Below the pieces are notes generated by a model. The model saw only the letters and a list, made by a program, of their open reading frames with translations, had not been told where the DNA came from and made no database searches. Source: Cucumis sativus (lineage: Eukaryota > Streptophyta > Magnoliopsida > Cucurbitales > Cucurbitaceae). From it: DNA of 64,000 bases. Below, piece after piece: positions 24,464 to 37,360 of the stretch. Numbering within the stretch: position 1 is the first letter of the stretch; every line of letters begins with the position of its first letter. The stretch covers positions 124,001 to 188,000 of the forward strand of contig NW_022279561.1 of NCBI RefSeq assembly GCF_000004075.3, written 5' to 3'. Both the position numbers and the translations under genes were made by a program.

Positions 24464-27244
24464 TAGTGTAAGAAGAAGGAATTGAAATGAAATCTGGAGA
24501 GGGAGGGAGAGGGTAGTGAGTTGTGTTTTGGAGTGATGGTGTTAAAAGGGAAAATCAATGGCGGTTGGGGAGAGCATAAACGGTGGGTCGGGATTGCAAG
24601 TGTGAAACACGCGCTTTTACGAATAATAAATTGAATTATTATTTCCGTAGACACACGCGAATGACGTTTGTTGTTTTAGTTTTTCTAAAAGAAAGAAAGA
24701 AAATAAACAAATTATAATTATAATTTTCGAAAAGCAAAGAAACAACGTGGGGAGCTCTCTTTATTGTAATCGATGGTGTTATTGAACAATGGTGTACTAC
24801 AAATACAGTATTCATGAGTTGAGTTGAAAGATTTTTAGGTTCAACTTGCTTGCTTGGACACTAAATTTTGTGGATCAAAATAATATTTATTAAAACATAA
24901 ATAGAATTAAACTCGATTGTTTCTTACAAATTTTATTGAGTTTGGTTGGATCAAGTTACTCGATTATTTATTTAAATTTTAGTTTTAGAAAAAAATTGAT
25001 TTTAAATTTATTTTCGAACAGTTAAAAAACTATATTTAGGAGTTTTTGGATAAATATTAATGGAATTAAATAATATTTAAGTTTGGATTTGAATTTGGGT
25101 TATTTTAGTGAACTATCAATCCAATCTGTAAGATTTTTGTTTATTTGAACCAAATCTAATCTAGATGAGTCAATAACCTAATCCCAACTACACATAATGC
25201 ATTGGATCTTTTCTGATTATTGAATTTTTTGAACACCTTTAATGTCTTGGACTATTAAGCACATAATATTGTGCCTTATGCCTTTTTTTTATTTACGTTA
25301 AAGGAATCATACAACAAAAAAGATCAAACTAAGGAATTACATTAATGTTAAAGGAATCATACAACAAAAAGATCAAATTAAGGAATTACATTAAAAGGCA
25401 CACGTGAAACAAAAACTACCTAGGATAAGGAGAGTAAAGAAGAGAATCACCTAATACTTTATACACCAAAGAGTATGCTAGAACATTATTAGAATAATAC
25501 CAGCATCACCTCACCTAACTTAATCGTATTTGACTTTTTTGTTTCGTTAACGAAAGAAAAAACTACAATGAGTTACAAAGAGACATCATTCACTGTATTA
25601 ATAACCTCTAAACAATTTGATTCCATAACGAGAAGTTGAACATTAATAGAGTCAATATACAATCAAAATTTTTACAAATAGCTATCACTTCGAGCATCTT
25701 GACTTAATTGTATCCCGAATAAAATTTAGATTAGCTATATGAATACGACCCTAACATACTTACAACACGCATGCAACCCAACTAAACTCGCTAATTCAAT
25801 CAACAAGTCTTATTTTGATTAAAATTTATAGTTAAACAAAATCAATAAAAAAAACTTTTTTAAAAGAATTAAACATTAAATGAAACCAATAAATTAAGAT
25901 TCTCTTTTTTAAAAAAATATTTTTCTATAAAAGCCGTATTTATATGCTTAAATTCCAAAAATCAAATAATTTCTTTCTGCCATGACTGCTCATTTATGTT
26001 CATATTGGAATTAAATTTATAAATAAAGTTAATTTTGTACATAGGACCCACACGTACTCCTATGCACATAAAGAATGGATAAATACCACAAAAAAATATA
26101 AATGTACGTCTAGGAAAATGAAAGCAAAGTATATATATATAAAAAATATCAAGCATATAATATATACTCCGTAAGCTTAACACTTTCAAGAATCTTAAAA
26201 AATTGAATATTACAAAGTTTAAATAAAAAAGTGTTTTAAGTAAGAAAAAGAAAAAGAAAAGGTTTAAGATGCTTTTTATGGGTTTGGATTGAATTTCTAG
26301 TTGAAAAATTGTTAAGGTTTATCCAAACCCCTTCAAAGTGAACCATGTGTGTTACCAAACATATTCATTAAGTTAAATTATTAATCTATGAACCTTTAGA
26401 TTACCAAACTAAGCTAAGCTCAGGGATTATTAACATAATCCTTTATCCTCAAGGTGTGTGACAAAAAATAAAAAAACAAACAAATAAATAAAAAGGAGGT
26501 GTGATTCCATATTCTTCAAACTTAGGCATATTTACAAAGAAATAATTAGTCAGATAAACTATGTTTCAATTTTTATTTCACAAATGTTAAAATTACAGCT
26601 AATAAACACAACTAACACATCGAATAAATCAATTATGATTGAACTAAACTTATTTAGTCTATAAACCACTATATTTATTTGTTGCTAGATCTTTAGTTTG
26701 ATCAACCATCTATTTAACAACACTCCCATATATGAAGATGAGTTAATTTCAAAAGATGAAACTATGTTTTTGTCGACTGGATCAACCTTAAAGACGTCAA
26801 GCATCAGTTTCTAAGGCTGGTGGTACAATTATGTTACCAAAAATTAGAGGAGCCATCTAACAAGTCTTTAGCATTTCCAATTCCTCTCACCACCAATTCT
26901 TTTATTAGTTCAACAAGTAGAGGCGACGATTCAACTCTTTTTGACCCTTTGGTCGATTGGTTGTGTTAAAACTAGTTAAACTAGGCTCGAATTGGCTTCC
27001 GGAACTGTTCTTTCTTCTTTATCATTGGTTCCTGCGTTTTGGTTCCGTCACTTCCAATATAGGTGGTTGTGAGGCTGTCTACATCCTTCATTTCATAATC
27101 AACCAAAACTTGACTCTAAATTCGCCTAAATCTACACTATGACTGTCAGACAATACAAATTCTTCATTATGTTATGAATATTCCAAAATTCCATACATAC
27201 CATTGCTGAAAAAGGCTCAAGTCCTCTTCATATCTCCAGCATTC
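24464..27244. other. Intergenic region upstream of GCL1
   Basis: The first part (24464-24760) is the likely GCL1 promoter. The rest is AT-rich with no gene I can support. A near-perfect tandem duplication is present at 25298-25396. Confidence 0.5.
25298..25396. repeat. About 50-bp tandem duplication
   Basis: A unit starting GTTAAAGGAATCATACAAC occurs at 25298-25347 and again at 25348-25396. The copies differ by one A in a poly-A run and one C/T change, so this is a recent local duplication. Confidence 0.85.
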
Positions 27245-27389
27245 TTATCCAGCTTTATAACTACCAAATAAAAATTTTTTGAAAACAGCAGCCACAAGAA
27301 TCAAGATCACAAGTACAGAAACAATCCACCTTACTGTGTAGAAATTCCACTTCAGTCTCGTTTCATCAACAAAATCCTTTGTGACACAC
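27245..27389 (-). CDS. Possible orphan terminal exon with one membrane helix
   Basis: On the minus strand, after a possible acceptor (GATACAG at 27390), a frame reads CVTKDFVDETRLKWNFYTV, then a strongly hydrophobic helix (IVSVLVILILVAAVF), then KKFLFGSYKAG and a stop at 27245. The hydrophobic helix followed by a basic end looks like a tail anchor. The gene upstream has its own stop at 28010, so this may be an alternative last exon, a separate gene fragment or chance. I do not recognise it. Confidence 0.3.
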
Positions 27390-27702
27390 CTGTATCGTCA
27401 AAGTTATACCAAGAATTTATTATATTATTGTTGTGCTTATTGCTCTTAGAATATCTAAGTGCTTTCTAGATCCAATCATCCAAATATGAGTTTTTTACAT
27501 ATCTAAAATGTAGTCAGCAAGCAAAATAAGAAAAGATAGCATTATTCGTTCAAACTAAGAAACGTCCCTACCAGAGGTTGGCAGCATATATCAAAACCCT
27601 TCTATTTTTTAAGTGAATCCTCAACCCTTCTTTTTATCTACTACTTCCTAACTTCCCATATAAGGGATTGTCTTTTGGGTTGGTTAAAAAGAAGGGTCGT
27701 GG

Positions 27703-27705
<3 letters not shown>

Positions 27706-27739
<34 letters not shown>
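27706..27739. repeat. (AT)n microsatellite
   Basis: Seventeen AT units in a row lie between the orphan exon and the membrane-protein gene. It is a simple repeat. Confidence 0.95.
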
Positions 27740-27742
<3 letters not shown>

Positions 27743-28009
27743 ATCCCTGCTAGAATCCTTGTTTACCAGTGAAAGCTACATGACCAACACCATAACCACC
27801 AGCCGTGAAGTGCTACAATTCCGTTAAATTTTGTCCACTTCGGTTTTAGTGAAAACTTAAGCCTAATAAGTTTTGAATGCTCCTTACAGATATTAATTAA
27901 TTATTTACTTCTTTCAGTTATAAGCTTAAGGAAGAGTCAGGTTTTAGATCAAAATCACAAGAAAAAGTGAATAATTAATGAATGGAAATTTTTTAATGAA
28001 GATCCTAAC

Positions 28010-30319
28010 TCAGATTTCATAAGCTTCCAGTTCTTTTGATTCCACATTGGCTGAATTTTGTCCATCAATTCTTGTCTGTTCTTGATCCCGCGTTTGTTTG
28101 CTTTCCATGAGTTTCCTTTTTTCTCCCATAGCAACAATCAGTTCCAGTTGCTTTTGTTGCTGTTCCTACACATTAACTCATTACAGCAAGTTCCATCAGT
28201 TTTTAACAAACAATGAAATCTTAATAAAATCACCGTCTTTCTATATAAAGCTAACTTCAGGATCACAAGGGGAAAAAAAAAAAAGAGTACCACAAGAGCA
28301 TAAAGATGTATCAGAAGATTCTGTAATCAAACAAGTTCAACAAAATCAAGAATTCCACAAATCATAGAAGCCTGTCTACAATTGCCTATAAATTGTGAAA
28401 ACAGCCTTCATCCCCTCTCAAACATCCATCCAATAAACAGCACATAGAGGGTGTTAATTTAAATTGTGAAAACAGCCTTCATCCCCTCTCAAACATCCAT
28501 CCAATAAACAGCACATAGAGGGTATTAATTTGAAAATAATTAAAGAGTTCTGTTTCAGTTATAATAATCATTTTAAATTTTACCTGCATGGCTAGCAAGA
28601 CTTTTTGCATCTCAAGGAATTCTTTTTCAAGAATATCTTCTTGCACAGCCAAAGTTCGAGTGTCCTCAGAATTTATTTGAGCTAAAACTGCAGTCTTTAA
28701 TAGCATGCAAATGATTAGAGGTTTGTGGAAAATAGTGGGTTAAAAGTCAGATTTCACACTCAATCTTAAAGAAATGAACACACACAAAAAACAAAATAAC
28801 AACAAAACATCCGCTCAAAGTTTCATAGAAGTTGGGCACAGCGACTGTTGGAAGCATGTGAACTCATAAAAAGTAATCAAATAAAACTTACTTGAGAAAT
28901 GAGAGGAAACGAAATCAATTGTATTGAAAATTTTCAACATACTACAAACTTAGTTCACCACTTTCTTTTAAACTGTCTTTTGTTTTCTTGTTCTTCACAT
29001 AATTGCATCAAACCCAACAAAGAAACCCTACAATTTTTAGGGAGCACAATGAAAAATCTAAACCATACAATAATTCCCATCCCATGTATCAATATACATT
29101 GACCTACATTTGTTTTATATTGCCTACAACAATGTGAAGTTTGGGGTTTGAACCCCAACCCCAAGGAAAAGAGCAAGTGTTAACAAGTGAATTATGCTTC
29201 ATGTTGGCTACATATATCCACAATTAATCATCTTAAAAGACTTGTTTTTGGTGGACTAGATTTTTGTATGCCCTAGTATTCTTTCATGATTTTTTATCTT
29301 ACAAAACTATACACACATACACTTGATTAAATGTTCGCTCGTGTACATGTATAATGTATCAAGAGTAAAAACATGTTTAATTTTCAACAACAAATAGACG
29401 AGCTCATACATCAATTTCCATCTCTCATCCTACATATTGTTACCTCAGTTTCTCGAATTCTGCTTACAACCCACAGAAATTCAGCATGATTATGGAAATG
29501 CTGAATGCATTTCAGGTTTAGATAAACAAAAAATGGCTATACATATCATGTTCTCTTCAAGGAGACTGGATTGAAAAGGTTTAAACCCGAAGGAGAATAA
29601 AACCAACTCAATTCATCTTTCATGAACATGTTGCAAGTATCAAAACAGATCATAGACAAAAAGAGAGATAATAATACCCGGCAATTGGATCCTTCAGTGT
29701 TTTTCGTGTAACCATATATCTTATGCCCAACTTCTCAAGCTTCCGAGACAAACCCCGAATCACAATCATCAAGCTCTTTAAATCCTCCTCCAATTTCTCA
29801 AACCTATCCAACAAATTCACCTTCAACCCATCACTCGTTTTCCCCCAACTTATTCGTCTCCATTGCAACCTTCGAATCCAGAGTTAAGAACAACCGTAGC
29901 CACCAGCAGAGGAAACCCCACACTAAACCCCTATCACCCATCAACATCAAAATCCCCTTTTTCGAACTAGAACCCACGAAATTCAAAACAAAAACAACCA
30001 AGAAAACAGCAGAAGAGAAGAGAAAAATGAATTCCGAAAGCAAAAGAACCGATTCTAAATTGAAATCGCCACTCCGTGCATTGTCTTCGGATTCGTAAAC
30101 TCCAATGCCGTAATGGCAATAAATCCGGTGGCGGGAAGTTGAATTGTTATGAGTGGTCAGTAACTTATGTGCATGAAAGTGGAAACGATTGAGGCTTTGG
30201 AGGGATAAAGATGAAAATGAGGGACAGAAGTGATTGTTGTTTCTGGGAAGGGAGTTGGTGAAGGAACAAAGCTTCAGACGGTTGGAACATCTGAAGAGAT
30301 TTTGAGAAGGCAGTAACAT
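28010..30319 (-). CDS. Uncharacterised, probably plastid-targeted membrane/coiled-coil protein
   Basis: Exons on the minus strand: 30319-29678, 28694-28584 and 28165-28010. I start at the first ATG of the frame (30319, MLLPSQNLFRCSNRLKL); the Ser/Asn/Arg-rich, acid-poor first 60 residues look like a chloroplast transit peptide. Next come an acidic patch (YESEDNARSGDFN), two hydrophobic segments (SEFIFLFSSAVFLVVFVLNF and a second near 29930) and a basic-aromatic IRRLQWRRISWGK. Then follow coiled-coil stretches (LLDRFEKLEEDLKSLM, DILEKEFLEMQKVLLAMQ, EQQQKQLELIVAMGEKRK) ending EAYEI. Frame shifts near 29890-29930, each one base, interrupt exon 1, and the exon 1/2 junction does not keep frame as called. 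This appears to be a conserved plant protein without known function. Confidence 0.6.
28390..28531. repeat. 71-bp tandem duplication in an intron
   Basis: A 71-bp unit starting AAATTGTGAAAACAGCC is present twice (28390-28460, 28461-28531) with a single G/A difference. It lies in the intron before the last exon of the membrane-protein gene. Confidence 0.92.
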
Positions 30320-32107
30320 TTGTAGAGAAATAGAGAGAAGAATTTGAGTTTGTTGAAGAGATTCCAAAGCTTCTTCTGAAGAACAAAGATAGATTAGAGC
30401 ATCGTTACCATCAATGGAGAATTTTGGTGATTCAGGCGCTTATAGCAAAACAGGAACGATTTTGAAGCATCTGAGGAAACGAGAATATCGAAGCTATCAT
30501 CAGATTATCTATTTGAATAACTAAAGTATGCTAAAATGAGCATGACTCTATCGAATTTGAAAGCAAGGTGTTTAATCTTTCGTTCAATATATTATCCAAT
30601 TTTATATATTAAAGTTGCATGATCAACAAAATGTCTCTAATTTTCCTAACAAAGTCATTTAATTATTTGGAGTAAGTTCAAGTTATATCAAATTTCCCCA
30701 TCTTCAGCTTCATCAATTGGCTTGTGAGTTTAACAATTTGTTCAAATTTTACCTTATGCATTTTTTATAGTTTTAAATTTACTCACTTTTTGTTCGAGTG
30801 ATTTGGAAAAGGGGTAGTTTAAAAAAAATAGGAAAAATGGATGAAATTTGAAGGTGAAGTTGCGCGGCTGTGAAGGAAACGTTGATGAAAGATTGAAGAA
30901 ATATATTAGGGAGTTTTCTTTTGTTACAAGTAAATTTACAAGCTAAGTTTTACGGAAGAAAAAAAGAGAAGGATCGCGGAAAGTAAAGGAACTCTCCCTT
31001 GTCAAATCAACTCTCTTGTAACTATTAAATTTCTTTCTCTTGTCACGTCTATTAAATACATTCTGATTTCTTTTGCTTTTTTGAGTCTCTTCTTCCACCT
31101 TACTAACTTTTCAAGAGAAGCATTCTAATCAAGCCAAAATTTTAGCTAAATAGTTTTCAAATCATCCATCTTTCTCAATTTTTTTTTAATCCTACCCTTT
31201 TCCAAATCACCCCTCCTTCCTAGACCATACCCCAACTTCTTTTTAAAACTCCCTCATTTTTAGTTTGTATTACCAAAGGAGTTTGAATGTGGAAGAGAGA
31301 GAAGTGTAAAAGCAAGACCAAAAACTAAAATGCAACACTAGACAGACAAAAGATAGTGATTTAAGAGAAAATAAATGGAGGAAGAGATTTCATTTTGCGG
31401 ACAAGAGATTCCAAAATAGATAAAAAGGTAAGTATATGATCAATTAGCGAAGTCCTAAAACAGAGCATCATCACCCAATTTAGATCAAATTATCTTTTTT
31501 CCATGAATTTTCTCGATGAAAATGTAGCAGTGTACTCTATAATTGAACCATAATTTTTTTTAATATCGTTGAGTTTATGCAATTTAGTAGAAGCAACGAT
31601 AACCTAACTTTTTTTCCAGCAATTATTGAGAAGAATCATTATCAAACGCAAGCACCCATTTGAATCGACTTTTTGGTGTTTATAAACTTTTTTTTTTAGC
31701 ATTTACAAACATTTTTTTTCACATATAAACACTAAAAGGTTAATTAAAACGCCCCCTTAAAACTGGACAGCATCAGTGTATTATGAACGAGTAATTAGGC
31801 AAAAATATATATATATATACTTATTGAAACGGCAAAGTAATTTATATCCAAGATAACAAAAGCAATAGACAGATAACAATATAACATGAATATAGACATA
31901 TATCCTTTCTCTATTCTCTCGAGGATCAAAAGCAACTGCCAACTCTTTCAGGACAAACTTATTAAACCTGAACAATGATGTGGCATCATCTAATAATAAG
32001 GCATGTTCATGGACCTACGAAACCGGGGCATCTTCCTGCATTGGGATATTGAAGGATCAAGAAACTGGCAGAATCAACAATTTCCATGACAATGCAAGAT
32101 TAGGAAA
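30320..32107. other. Intergenic region between two minus-strand genes
   Basis: The left end is the promoter and leader of the membrane-protein gene; the right end is the 3' UTR of the PABN-like gene. Between them I see only AT-rich sequence and poly-T runs, including a short (AT)n near 31806-31820. Confidence 0.5.
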
Positions 32108-35100
32108 CTAGAAACTGTACCCGTATCCATAAGGTGAATAGAAATATGGTGGTGCATAAGGTCTCCTAAATCCCACGTACGGGTTATAGCGACGTGCACG
32201 ATATTGCTTCATACCAGGAACATTTGTTCTCTTGGGCAAAACCTGGAATGGTGTAATCAAGCAAATAATGTCAATATTGGTCAGAGTGATATTGAAGTTC
32301 CCAAGCGTTGCATGATATCTATCTGGTTGAAGTAAATTACAAATTTGTTCCTAGGGTTTGTGAAATTGAAGTGTTAGAGTAAAGATAGAATTTAGTCTCT
32401 ATAGTTTTGACAAAACCTCACAGACAGTCCCTATTATTTGATAAAATTCTCATAAATGTCTTTATCGTTGAACCTATCTGTGAAGGTTTTATGAAACCGT
32501 AGGGAGTAAATATTAATTACGAACCATTACGACTCAATTCTAACATAACTAACATCACTCAAACCCTACGACCAAATTTGAAATTTAACCTATATCTATC
32601 TATTCACACCAAACCAAACCAGTGAACCAGAAAGGTTTCTCCTTCCAGAAATTTCCTTTTTTTTTTTTTTTGTGAACGAAAAACCTTTTTATTTTTTATG
32701 GAAAACCTAGAGAATGGAAGACTCACCTTCAGTTGCCGCCCATGTAGCTCAGATTCATTCAGAACGAGAGCCTCTTGAACAGCTTCAGCTTCAAGAAATT
32801 CTACATAGGCAAAGCCCTTCGGCTGACCAAATTTATCAGTTAAAATAGTCACTCTGTTGACAGTACCACAGGATTGGAAATGCTGTTGCACTTCTTCGGG
32901 TGTGCATGCATAGTCAACCTTCAAAACAAGGACGTTGATTGTTGAAGTAGAGCTTTGAGCATAAAATAGTTAAGTTCTATAAAAGTGAATACAAAGCTAG
33001 TGTTCTCTGTTCGAAGAACACATCAGACAGCAATAATTAAGTTAGTATGTTTTAAAAAAAAATCTTATGATTGTTGTTTAGCTTTTAATATAAATATAAA
33101 TACTACTTACTTTTTCAGTGACTTAATTGTTTGTTCTTAATAAAGTTTTACGCTAAGAAGCTTTGTACAAAAACAAAAACAAAAAGCAAACTTCATCACA
33201 TGTAATCAACAAGGCTTGGGGATAAATACACCAGAGCAACATTAAGAAGTAATAAACTTCCAATGGCATGGGAAGTGAATCAGAAATTATTAACTATGAA
33301 CAAATCACCAAATCACCACGAAAATCCAACTCATATGTTCAATGAACATATGTAGAAGTAGCAGTCAATCAGAGGCATGAGATTCACATGGCAGATGCAT
33401 GTCCAAGCATGCCTCCCTCTGCTAATAGATCAATTATAAGTAGTAGAAAACAGTTCCACATTAGATATGATTGAGAATGAGGTATTTATTCTTCAACATG
33501 GAGGATTTCTCACATTAATCTTAGTTCACATAGTTTTGAAATAAAATTACCACTATGAAACTAGAAGACTCTCTGCCGGAAGATGACAGGTTGAGTTTCT
33601 AACTAAAAGGAAAAGTCTAGATTAATAAATAAATCTAGTAAAATTTTCTAATATGAAGAAAAGGACTAATAGTCTTTCAAAGATCACCTGGTTAAGGTGA
33701 AATGCATGCATTAAAATCCAACATTTGGTCTAACCGAGTCAAATGAAGCACAAACTAGAAAAATAATTCCACAAAAAAGCGTTTATCTTACACCCTCGCC
33801 TCCACCTTTTAGCTCATTTGTGAGACAAACGATAATACTGCGAGCATTGACAAGGCTCTGCAACTAAAATTGCATGCACTTGACTCGCCTCTGCTTCCTC
33901 GGAGACATTTGAGTTGTCACCTAGAGTTGAGCCATCGACATCATTATTCCACATTTAACGTCCCAGCCTCCAAAGCGCATGTTTTACAGCAACATAAGTT
34001 CTACTAGCAACAGTCCCTTTGTTCTAAATGCAACAACTCACTAATGGTTTTTGATGTTTCAGATTCTTTTTCTTTTTTTCTTTCTTTTTCTCACTGATTT
34101 TTTCCCATTATACCAGTATTTCAACCATCGTTCACAGTTTTCTTCTTTCTTTCTATTCTTCTTCCTTCTTTTTTTTTTCTTTTTGAATTTTTGCAGAAAT
34201 TCCTCATTTCAATAACATTTTTCCACAGATCAAATAACTAAAAAGTTTTTCTCAAATCTAAAGAACATCAGTAGGACATTTTTCTTCTCACATTGCCAAC
34301 AAATACTGATCGTGAATCAGTCTCCTCCTTGCCTGCTTGACTAGCTGATGTACCAGCAGGATCTGCATCAAACATAACAACAATAGGTAAAAAGATAGGC
34401 CAAATTGGAGAAATTATAGAAACAAACTAACTATAATACCATACTTTAAAATTCATCCAGTTTAAGAAACTTTCAACCAACATGATCGCATAATTCAATA
34501 TTGGTTTCTGTCTAAAACCATAATCACATACGATTATTACTCCCCTAGGTTACATAAAACTAAACACAAGCTTAAACATATTCTAAAATTTAAAAGTAAC
34601 AATTACGAACCATAATGTCAAGAGTTTTGTCAACCTTGCACAGCTATGTGGTAATATGCTAGCAATTTGCAAGAAACGAAACAGATATGTGGTAATACTA
34701 GCAAATATATCACAACAACACATCAAAATTTCAAGCCCCAAATCATCGCTTACAACATCACAATCCAAATTCAAGAGATTCCATGACTAGATGTTTCTAA
34801 ACGAAAACAATAATGCGTAATCATGAGAAAACAACCTTGCACAGCTCCCATTTCTTTTTCAACCTTGGCCTGCATTTCTCGAAGAGCCGCTGCTTCTTCC
34901 TCCATTCCTTCAAGCGCTTTTTCATCTCGTCAAGCTCCTGAAATACATAAACGATCACAATTGTAATTCTTCTGATTCTCTCCAAAGCACGAGAACCAGA
35001 AAGAGAAAGAACAAATGGCAACCTTGACAGCGTCGTCGTCGCCGGCAGACATGTCAACGTCTCCTTCCATCTCCCCTTCAACTGGGATTTCTCCACCGTA

Positions 35101-35124
35101 TACCTCGTGCTCCTCTTCCTCCAT
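32108..35124 (-). CDS. PABN: Nuclear poly(A)-binding protein, PABN-like (PABP2 type)
   Basis: Exons on the minus strand: 35124-35023, 34937-34836, 34362-34292, 32918-32727 and 32242-32108, about 200 residues. Order: acidic N terminus ([18 protein letters not shown]), a coiled coil ([11 protein letters not shown], then [15 protein letters not shown]), one RRM with RNP2 SVFVGNVDY and RNP1 KGFAYVEF, then a short Arg/Tyr-rich tail ([15 protein letters not shown], ending YGYGYSF). This layout is that of PABN1-3 and animal PABPN1, which bind nascent poly(A) in the nucleus and set tail length with poly(A) polymerase. The ATG at 35124 was chosen for the conserved acidic start. One A is missing near 34903-34906; without it the coiled-coil exon reads in the wrong frame. 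The upstream region has four site II boxes. Confidence 0.9.
32332..32589. mobile_element. MITE-like element in PABN intron
   Basis: The ends are inverted copies of each other: GTAAATTACAAATTTG followed by TTCCTAGGGTTTG on the left, and on the right the reverse complement of GTTAAATTTCAAATTTGG followed by TCGTAGGGTTTG. The element is about 258 bp, non-coding, and lies wholly in the last intron of the PABN-like gene. I did not find a clear target-site duplication. Confidence 0.55.
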
Positions 35125-37360
35125 ATCTCGTTCGCTCACAATTCCGCTTTGGTTTCTAGAAATCTCCTCGTTCGATGCGTAGAACTGCATAGAATCGGAA
35201 TTGTTGGGCCCTTAAAAGTTACTTCACTTCACGGCCCAACGGCCCAACATTGGCCCATTTAGGCATAATGATGGTGGCAAATTAGTAAAATTAATTTAAA
35301 TAACAAACACATGTTGATTACATTTGTTATTTGTTTACAAGATGATTATTACGTTTGTTTAGTTTACTAATGTAGTCATAATAAAACGTTGGGTATATAA
35401 TTAAATACATAATCAACAAACACAATTTAATTGTGAAGTTGAAAATTATCAATTCGGTTACGATAATAGCAATGATAAATTTATAAAATGAAATATGCAT
35501 TTTCTTGGTACTTTCCTCTCAGAGGTGTGTGATTTATGGACCAAGGAAATTTCGAGTTCATATTGCAATACAAAGTGAGAGGAAAGAAACTTTAATCTAC
35601 AATCCTTCTAACTATTCAATATTTGTTCAAGTCAACCATTCGTGAACAAATTCATAGTATTAGATTGTATGAACAACTTTTCATACGACCTCCATTCATT
35701 AATTATCATACAAAAAGTTTATGGCGTGCCCTTTTTCTCTTGTCATATTCTAATAAGGTACAGTTACTGCATGCTCACCTATGTAATAAAGGGATATGTT
35801 ATAAGAAATACGAGCGTATCTTGCGTTGTATTTATCTTTGTGCATTTCACTATCATGCCTAATTAAAAATTGTCACGTATGAAATTTCCTTTATATATAT
35901 GAATATATTTTTCATTTTGTGATTTTATATATGCATATAAATGGGTGGAGGTTGGACTTGTAGAGGGAATGATTACTTGTGATGAATTTTTCTAGCACTA
36001 TAATTTTATCTACATAAATATTATTTGTGGACTTCATTTTAATATCGTCATATTTTAAAAAATACATTAGTGTGAGATACAATAAATAGACTCTTGATGT
36101 GAGTGTGTTTGACCTAGTAGTGATAAAGCAAAAAGGAACGTTGAAAGTGAAAATCAACCTAAGATGAAGTGTGAATTATTATGGTTCTACTTTTCCCACT
36201 TCCCTTTCATTCTTTTTGCCTTGTTGGTTGGCTATGCTTGGCTTCCTTTACTTGTAAGTTACAACAAACTTCACTTTCTTCTTACACTTCTATGACTCAA
36301 CTTTCTAGATTTAATTTTTGTAATATATATGTACACATATACGACTTTTTTAACTCGAACAAATACACGAGTTTTAATTTTATCAAATTATACCTTGAGT
36401 TTCAAATTAATGTCAGCAATTTTACTCTTTGATAAATTTGGCAAATGAAAATGAAAATGTCTCATACAAATACCTCCATTAGTATGAGATATTTTGATTC
36501 GAAACTAAGTTTGAAACCAAAAGTAAAATGACCATGAGGATTTGTTATACCTGAAGTTGACAGTATCACACCATTACCAAAAGATAAATCAATTAGAACT
36601 ATTTTTCTTTTTTGTTAAATTTTTTTTCTTAAAACAAATGAGTGGATTCCAAAAATAAGAAGAAGCAATACCAAAATCACTGGTCTAATGATAATAATCA
36701 AAATATGAAAGACATAGTAGGTCAAATTATAGGCCACCTTATTACAACATAACTCAAGTCGGCCACAAACACAATTTAGCAAAGAATAAGTTTTAGCACA
36801 AACTACCCAAAAATAGGAAGGGATGAGAGAAAGAAACATAGAGAAGATTTTAACCACACCATTAACATCGATACAAGTCAAATCACATAAAAGTGAATCT
36901 TCTCTACAAACCTATCTCGATCGGAATGGCCAAATTTTTTCTCTAACTTCTACATCTACGTGTCCCAAAGCAAAAGTAAAGTTTAGGCAACAACCAAATT
37001 ACCACTTCTATTTCTCAAGATATCAAACCCAAATCAATTCCCATTTTGTTAGGGTGATACACAACATGAACGTTGAGTCACCACACCTATTGTCACAGGA
37101 CACTATCTAGACAAATGAGCAATGATAAACTTAGTCGTAACACCAACACCAATAATCTGGAACCCATCCTAGTTCTTTAAATGGATTGCACATCAACCCT
37201 AACCAAAATAGAACAAAGAACAAAATCTACCACATCCCATGAAATTTTAAAGGAATAACTATAAATCTACCCACCATACTATGGGGAAGCACAACCAAGA
37301 TGAAATTATTCACCTTTCTATGATCCTCCAAAATCGCCCAAGAAGCAACACCAAAACCAT
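35125..37360. other. PABN promoter and AT-rich intergenic DNA
   Basis: Apart from the site II cluster near 35.2 kb I see no gene. The 36.6-37.36 kb part is less AT-rich and resembles the DNA on the far side of the LTR-like block (39.24-39.5 kb), suggesting one older repeat split by the insertion. I could not identify it. Confidence 0.45.
35205..35257 (-). promoter_or_regulatory. Cluster of four site II (TGGGCC) boxes upstream of PABN
   Basis: TGGGCC occurs once as read (35205) and three times as GGCCCA (35233, 35241, 35252), all within 55 bases and about 80-130 bases upstream of the PABN ATG. Site II boxes bind TCP factors and are common in plant promoters of ribosomal, mitochondrial and RNA-processing genes expressed in dividing cells. 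Confidence 0.65.

Noticed and set aside
36615-37110. Overlapping frames on both strands left of the LTR-like block
   Set aside because: Neither shows domain motifs; this is probably repeat-derived DNA, not a gene.
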